Below are positions 11,761 to 15,324 of a stretch of DNA of 15,324 bases, one piece after another. A program made the translations under genes and the position numbers. The stretch is taken from contig JACQJU010000068.1 in assembly GCA_016204905.1 (NCBI GenBank), positions 1 through 15,324 on the forward strand. The letters run 5' to 3'. A model generated the notes under the pieces. The model was not told the DNA's origin and ran no database searches. It worked only from the letters and a program-made list of their open reading frames with translations. Origin of the DNA: Candidatus Gottesmanbacteria bacterium. GTDB taxonomy: Bacteria > Patescibacteriota > Microgenomatia > 2-02-FULL-39-11. Each line of letters starts with the position of its first letter. Within the stretch, counting starts at the first letter, position 1.

Positions 11761-12158
11761 TTTTTATTGATACAAATGCATTTATTGCTCTTATTGATCC
11801 AAAAGATAAGTTTCATAAGGCGGCAATTGGTTGGTGGAAAGCAAATAGAGAAACTAAATTAATTACTTCAAATATTGTAACTATTGAGACTCTGGGGTGG
11901 ATGCGTTATAAGAAAGGGAAGAGAATTGCGGTTGAGGCAGGAAAGACCATACTTTTTGGTGAAGGTATTTCAATACTCCCAATAACAAATCAAGATGAAC
12001 TTGCTGCTTGGCAATTATTCCAAAAAATTGATGGAAGAGGGATATCAATGGTTGATTGTACCTCTTTTGTTCTCATGAAGCGTCTCAATATAAAGAAAGT
12101 ATTTACTTTTGACCAAGACTTTAAGACCGTAGGATTTAGTGTACTTCCAGCTCCATAG
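11757..12158 (+). CDS. vapC: PIN-domain toxin, VapC type
   Basis: A 133-aa PIN ribonuclease with the full acidic set: Asp5 in MIFIDTNAFIAL, Glu44 in IVTIETLGWM, Asp100 in ISMVDCTSFVLM, and Asp119/Asp121 in TFDQDFKTVGF. Its start codon overlaps the antitoxin stop by 4 nt (ATGA), a standard coupled arrangement. No inactivating change is seen. It is only distantly similar to the PIN toxin at 4324-4701. Confidence 0.9.
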   Translation: MIFIDTNAFIALIDPKDKFHKAAIGWWKANRETKLITSNIVTIETLGWMRYKKGKRIAVEAGKTILFGEGISILPITNQDELAAWQLFQKIDGRGISMVDCTSFVLMKRLNIKKVFTFDQDFKTVGFSVLPAP

Positions 12159-12162
12159 GATT

Positions 12163-12178
12163 TGTGATAGAAATCACA
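12163..12178 (+). promoter_or_regulatory. CRP/FNR-family operator TGTGA-N6-TCACA
   Basis: A perfect inverted repeat equal to the CRP-type consensus core (TGTGA, 6 nt, TCACA). Its centre lies 40.5 bp before the start site predicted from TATAAT at 12199-12204, the place where class II CRP/FNR activators bind. No -35 box is present, consistent with activator dependence. Confidence 0.6.
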
Positions 12179-12198
12179 GCGTAAAATGTTGAGAAGCT

Positions 12199-12204
12199 TA
12201 TAAT
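12199..12204 (+). promoter_or_regulatory. -10 box TATAAT of the cupredoxin-fusion gene
   Basis: Predicted transcription start about 12211, 14 nt before the ATG at 12225. No TTGACA-like hexamer at the right distance (the bases there are ACAGCG). Confidence 0.55.
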
Positions 12205-12224
12205 ATTCTGCTACACTTGATATT

Positions 12225-13256
12225 ATGAATCTCTGGACGATATTTTTGACGGGACTTTTTACTGGGGGATTGACCTGCTTGGCGGTGCAAGGTGGCTTAC
12301 TGGCAACAACTATTGCCCAGAGGGAAAGTCAGAAATTAGAAGGTGATCTGAAAAGAACTGGTCATGCTTTTCCAATACTATCATTTCTTGTTGCCAAGCT
12401 CGTAGCGTATACTATTTTGGGCTTTTTACTAGGCTCTTTGGGATCGGTACTACAGCTTTCGTTGAAAACAACGGTAATCTTACAGATTGGTGTAGGAATT
12501 TTTATGATAGGGACTGCCTTGGCCATCTTAGATGTCCATCCCATCTTTCGTTATTTTATCATCCAGCCACCCAGATTTCTGACACGGATTATACGCAGGG
12601 AATCGAAAAGTAAGGACCTTTTTGCTCCCGCTATACTTGGTGCATTTACGATATTTATCCCTTGTGGGACAACGCAGGCGATGATGGCACTAGCGATAGC
12701 ATCTGGTAATGCAATACTTGGAGCAACAATTCTATTTGTTTTTGTATTGGGTACTTCACCTGTTTTTTTCACTTTGGGATATTTTGCTACTAGGATGGGA
12801 GACTTTTTCAGTGGTAAATTTATGAAAGCAGCGGCCTTGGCTATAATAATGCTAGCAATTTTTAATATAAATTCTGCGGTTGCTCTATCGGGAAGCGATT
12901 TAACACTGGAAAATTTAGGTAATAAAGTATACTGTTCGATGATAGCTTTTTGTGATAAAGATCATGTAGCTGGACTGGTAGCTCCACCAGTAAGCGAAGC
13001 GACGATTACTATCAATTCCAAAGGATATGTGCCCAACAGGTTATCGATTGCTAGGGGAAGTCAGGTAACTTTACATCTGAAAAATGATGGAGGAAATGGA
13101 TGTCAGCAATCATTTGTAATCCCAAAATTGGGGTTATCTAAAGTGGTACCAAATGGAAATCAGGCAACTCTTCAATTCACGGCACCATCCGAGGCTGGGA
13201 CGATTCCTTTTATGTGTGGTATGAATATGTATAGAGGGGAGATAGAGGTAATATAA
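12225..13256 (+). CDS. TauE/DsbD-like membrane protein fused to a C-terminal cupredoxin
   Basis: A 343-aa two-part protein. Residues 1 to about 220 form six membrane helices of the sulfite-exporter TauE/DsbD_2 type, with the paired motifs GGLTCLAVQGGLLA (near the N-terminus) and FIPCGTTQAMMALAIASG (near 145), each carrying a Cys. A linker with two more Cys (VYCSMIAFC) leads to a cupredoxin of about residues 255-343. The cupredoxin offers Cys293 (NGCQQSF), Cys331 and Met333/Met335 (FMCGMNM) as ligands; the His ligands of plastocyanin-type sites are missing, suggesting a thiolate site suited to Cu(I). Such proteins occur with copper-handling genes. The cupredoxin should face outside. Followed 51 nt later by an HMA chaperone. 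Confidence 0.85.
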   Translation: MNLWTIFLTGLFTGGLTCLAVQGGLLATTIAQRESQKLEGDLKRTGHAFPILSFLVAKLVAYTILGFLLGSLGSVLQLSLKTTVILQIGVGIFMIGTALAILDVHPIFRYFIIQPPRFLTRIIRRESKSKDLFAPAILGAFTIFIPCGTTQAMMALAIASGNAILGATILFVFVLGTSPVFFTLGYFATRMGDFFSGKFMKAAALAIIMLAIFNINSAVALSGSDLTLENLGNKVYCSMIAFCDKDHVAGLVAPPVSEATITINSKGYVPNRLSIARGSQVTLHLKNDGGNGCQQSFVIPKLGLSKVVPNGNQATLQFTAPSEAGTIPFMCGMNMYRGEIEVI

Positions 13257-13263
13257 GAAAGTC

Positions 13264-13289
13264 ATTAGTCATTGGCTATTAGTCATTGG
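13264..13289. repeat. Direct repeat ATTAGTCATTGG
   Basis: Two perfect 12-mers (13264-13275 and 13278-13289) with a 14-bp period in the spacer before the HMA gene. Typical repeat filler; no regulatory role is evident. Confidence 0.6.
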
Positions 13290-13307
13290 TAGTTATCAAG
13301 AAATATT

Positions 13308-13526
13308 ATGGCGACGAAAAAGCAGAAAATAAAAATTGATGGGATGCATTGTACGAGCTGTTCGATGGTGATAGATGGGGATTTGGAGGATACCAAAGGG
13401 GTGTTAGCTTCGTATACCAATTACGCCAAGGGAGAAACTGAGGTAGAGTATAAAGAGGAAGAAATTACCCTTGATAAAATTCTTGAAGTAGTAAAGCAAA
13501 TAGGGTATAATCCTTCTATAGAATAA
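13308..13526 (+). CDS. Heavy-metal-associated (HMA) domain copper chaperone, CopZ-like
   Basis: A 72-aa single HMA domain. The metal loop is DGMHCTSC with Cys15 and Cys18, preceded by strand KQKIKI, followed by helix SMVIDGDLEDTKGV, strands LASYTNYAKGETEVEY, and helix LDKILEVVKQIGY: the complete beta-alpha-beta-beta-alpha-beta order. Such proteins carry Cu(I) (or Hg/Cd) in the cytosol to transporters. It lies behind the cupredoxin-fusion gene and is probably transcribed with it. It converges with the DUF305 gene, 29 nt away, with no obvious terminator between. Confidence 0.9.
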   Translation: MATKKQKIKIDGMHCTSCSMVIDGDLEDTKGVLASYTNYAKGETEVEYKEEEITLDKILEVVKQIGYNPSIE

Positions 13527-13555
13527 CTATGTGTCCTGATTGTTGTTAGACTCTA

Positions 13556-13969
13556 TTAATATCCCCAGGTTTTTTGCCAGTCGCGCATCATATCTATCTC
13601 TTTGGTTTGGGCTCCTATGATGTTATCGGCTAAGGTCTTGATTTCTTCATGTTGGGCATTTTTTTGGGCCTCTTTGGCCATTTCGATAGCACCTTGATGG
13701 TGGATGATCATAGACTCCATAAATGCTTCATCAAAATCATCGCCTGATTTTCCCTCCATAGATTCCATCATTTCTTCCATACTAGATCCCATACCCATAC
13801 CGTGAGTATCTTCTTTAGGAATTTCTTGCATCATGTTTGCTGGTCTCATACCCATCATCTGCATCATGCCGGTATTGTTACTGTTGACGGCATTTTGAGC
13901 AATAAGAATGGTAAGAAGACTTCCTCCTAAAAGGCCGATGAGACCATATAAAATAGCATTATTTTTCAT
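13556..13969 (-). CDS. DUF305 protein, membrane-anchored, Met/His-rich
   Basis: A 137-aa protein with an N-terminal membrane anchor (about residues 5-25, ILYGLIGLLGGSLLTILIA). A methionine-rich linker (GMMQMMGMRPANMM, then HGMGMGSSMEEMMESM) precedes a DUF305 helical domain with the hallmark FMESMIIHHQGAIEMAKEAQ and a closing IIGAQTKEIDMMRDW. DUF305 proteins such as CopM bind copper outside the cytoplasm through Met and His, and the linker here fits that. A perfect Shine-Dalgarno (AAGGAGGTGAT) precedes the ATG. Last gene of the minus-strand arm of the metal cluster. Confidence 0.9.
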   Translation of the reverse strand: MKNNAILYGLIGLLGGSLLTILIAQNAVNSNNTGMMQMMGMRPANMMQEIPKEDTHGMGMGSSMEEMMESMEGKSGDDFDEAFMESMIIHHQGAIEMAKEAQKNAQHEEIKTLADNIIGAQTKEIDMMRDWQKTWGY

Positions 13970-14005
13970 ACTATCACCTCCTTTTTTATTTTATTTTTAC
14001 TTCAA

Positions 14006-14275
14006 TTATTTTTTAACAAAATAATTATAAACCCAAGCAAATAGATAGCCTGTAATCCAGCCAGCAGCTGTGAAAGTGATAAATCCCCAAATCATTGTAA
14101 ATAGATCTGGTGGTGATCCCCTCCAAACTTTTTCTACATCCATACCGTGAGCCCAAGAAATAGCTATACTTTTATATAAATCAGGCACCAAATAAACGGC
14201 TAAGGCGCAAATTAGATAATATCCAGCTGCTATTACTGCTACGGTTTTAGCTGTTGCTTTAACATCTTTTTTCAC
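14006..14275 (-). CDS. DUF5676-like small membrane protein
   Basis: An 89-aa protein with two or three membrane segments: about residues 10-30 (VAVIAAGYYLICALAVYLV) and 58-85 (FTMIWGFITFTAAGWITGYLF). The intervening loop SIAISWAHGMDVEKVW and the ending AWVYNYFVKK fit DUF5676, a family often found beside copper and heavy-metal genes. No biochemical role is known. The start is GTG at 14275 behind GAGGTGATC. It lies between DUF305 and the Cys-rich protein, all on one strand with gaps of 36 and 49 nt, so they are likely one operon. Confidence 0.7.
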   Translation of the reverse strand: MKKDVKATAKTVAVIAAGYYLICALAVYLVPDLYKSIAISWAHGMDVEKVWRGSPPDLFTMIWGFITFTAAGWITGYLFAWVYNYFVKK

Positions 14276-14324
14276 TTTTGATCACCTCTTTTCGATTTTG
14301 CTTAATGTGAATATTTTTCTTTCA

Positions 14325-15269
14325 TTATACTCCGCAGCCGCCGCCTGCTTTGACTTCGGGAAGTAATCCTTTGGCTTGGAGTTCCTTGTTTATAGCCATA
14401 TAACCTTGGCTACTTGAATAGGGTGCTCCTAATACTTCCTTGGGATCGACTTTACTCCAGGGAGTATTTTTCATTTGGGAAAAATAAATACCTAGTTCTG
14501 CATAGGTTTGAGGAAACCAAAGAGAATTAAGAGTTAGCGCTTTTTGATAGATTTCCTCTTTGGTCATACCTTGGGAGACTGCCAACTCGATAAATCCAAG
14601 CATGGCGGCACCGTGATTACAATCTGGGAAAAGAGTGCTGTTGCCACAACAAGGACGATAGATATTTTCGGCTATTTCTTTGATAGTCACTTCCTGGTCG
14701 GGAGTAAGAGTGATGATATTGAAGCGGTTGAAAAGTTTACCGCCATCCACTTTCCCAACGGTCCATCCGCCAGTTGAGGCAAAATTACCGACGGTATCTT
14801 TATACTCGGTTCCCATGGGACCTAGTGATAATACGTTGGTTTTATTGGCAATACCGAGCGGCCAAAGAAGATTTAATATCAAACCGGAGTTAGCCTGGGT
14901 GAGGATAATATGTTCATCGGAGGGGGCTGTAAGGAGTTTTTTTTCTTCGGAAGTTAATCCACCCCTACTTTCGTATAATTTGAGAAATTTTTCCTTATCA
15001 ATAGCTCCGGTTTCTACAAGTTTTACAATAGTATTTTGAAACGAAACACCCAAATTGACTTTTTCGGGTAAGACCTCTTTGGTAATATCAGAAACAAGTT
15101 GCTTGGGATCTGGGGTAGGGGTAGTAAGTTTGGTAAGAAATGGCATGGCAATAGGATTATTGGCTATTTTAATCTGGAGTATGGGGATAATTTTGAAGAC
15201 AAAAAAGGCTAGTAATAATCCAGTAGTAAGGCCATAGAAGTAGAAATGACTATTGCTTTTTTTGGGCAT
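14325..15269 (-). CDS. Membrane-anchored Cys-rich protein of the metal cluster, unnamed family
   Basis: A 314-aa protein. I start at ATG 15269 (MPKKSNSHFYFYG) because AGGAG lies 7 nt upstream; an earlier ATG at 15293 lacks this. Residues about 8-31 form a signal anchor, so the rest is probably outside the cytoplasm. The core is IYRPCCGNSTLFPDCNHGAA with Cys207, Cys208, Cys217 and His219, followed by LGFIELAVSQGMTKEEIYQ, and the C-terminus is GGGCGV. I recall similar proteins beside DUF305/DUF5676 genes in other bacteria, but no assigned function. The Cys-box-plus-helix layout superficially resembles CcmH/NrfF haem-ligation proteins; that is only an analogy. Metal or sulfur binding is the likely theme. 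Confidence 0.75.
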   Translation of the reverse strand: MPKKSNSHFYFYGLTTGLLLAFFVFKIIPILQIKIANNPIAMPFLTKLTTPTPDPKQLVSDITKEVLPEKVNLGVSFQNTIVKLVETGAIDKEKFLKLYESRGGLTSEEKKLLTAPSDEHIILTQANSGLILNLLWPLGIANKTNVLSLGPMGTEYKDTVGNFASTGGWTVGKVDGGKLFNRFNIITLTPDQEVTIKEIAENIYRPCCGNSTLFPDCNHGAAMLGFIELAVSQGMTKEEIYQKALTLNSLWFPQTYAELGIYFSQMKNTPWSKVDPKEVLGAPYSSSQGYMAINKELQAKGLLPEVKAGGGCGV

Positions 15270-15324
15270 GTTTAGTCTCCTTATACATAACAATTAATAT
15301 AAGAATAATTACTCCTAATACCAA
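15250..15324 (-). CDS. C-terminal end of an upstream gene: single membrane segment plus basic tail
   Basis: From the right edge the minus strand reads LVLGVIILILIVMYKETKHA, then QKKQ and TAG, a membrane helix with a basic tail. It overlaps the start of the Cys-rich gene by 20 nt, and its codons contain that gene's Shine-Dalgarno, as in coupled operons. Only 24 residues are visible, so identity is unknown and chance openness is possible. Confidence 0.35.
   Translation of the reverse strand: MVLGVIILILIVMYKETKHAQKKQ

Overview
The window looks like a chromosomal piece of a small-genome bacterium of the Candidate Phyla Radiation (Patescibacteria), most likely the Microgenomates side. This is an inference. 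It rests on AT-rich sequence, short compact genes, many lineage-type hypothetical proteins, short AT-rich repeats that spill from spacers into reading frames, and a mix of genes with a perfect GGAGGTGAT Shine-Dalgarno and genes whose -10 box sits only 6-12 nt before the start codon, implying leaderless mRNAs. TGA is used as an ordinary stop (SDR gene, RHH antitoxin, 108-aa cassette gene), which argues against the recoded SR1/Gracilibacteria lineages. No rRNA, tRNA, CRISPR array or intact insertion sequence was seen.

Layout. 1-2206 (+): C-terminus of an endonuclease Q/PHP-type protein ending in a beta-clamp-like motif; a strongly folded 5' leader followed by a DUF4870 membrane protein; a phosphoribosyltransferase; peptidyl-tRNA hydrolase (pth). 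2247-5760 (-): a polytopic membrane protein; a Tat-signal protein with an HExxH motif; a VapBC-type toxin-antitoxin pair (AbrB antitoxin, PIN toxin) lying between an intact short-chain dehydrogenase and a 22-codon remnant of a second one. 5780-10650 (+): folC, a conserved hypothetical gene, an MGMT/ATL-type protein, acylphosphatase, a membrane-anchored methyltransferase, and a two-gene operon of a HEPN-like RNase candidate and a CPBP (Abi) membrane protease. 10658-11185 (-): a self-contained cassette of unusual composition, with operator-like palindrome, Shine-Dalgarno, 108-aa gene and intrinsic terminator. 11190-11466: probable degraded coding sequence. 11471-12158 (+): a second VapBC pair (RHH antitoxin, PIN toxin) behind a GATATC-repeat promoter. 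12163-15324: a metal (probably copper) cluster, with a TauE/DsbD-like membrane protein fused to a cupredoxin and an HMA chaperone on the plus strand, converging on DUF305, DUF5676 and a Cys-rich membrane-anchored protein on the minus strand.

How the parts may work together. The metal cluster is the clearest functional unit: a transporter-like protein carrying a thiolate-type cupredoxin, a cytosolic CxxC chaperone, and membrane-anchored Met/His- and Cys-rich proteins facing outward. Its plus-strand arm has a near-perfect CRP/FNR-type palindrome at about -40.5 and no -35 box, so it is probably activator-dependent. The HEPN plus CPBP pair is the best candidate for an undescribed defence or stress module. 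The most unusual sequence-level signal is a 21-bp palindrome present in the same reading frame in both pth and folC, adding PASPxGR to two unrelated housekeeping enzymes, in the manner of Rickettsia palindromic elements.
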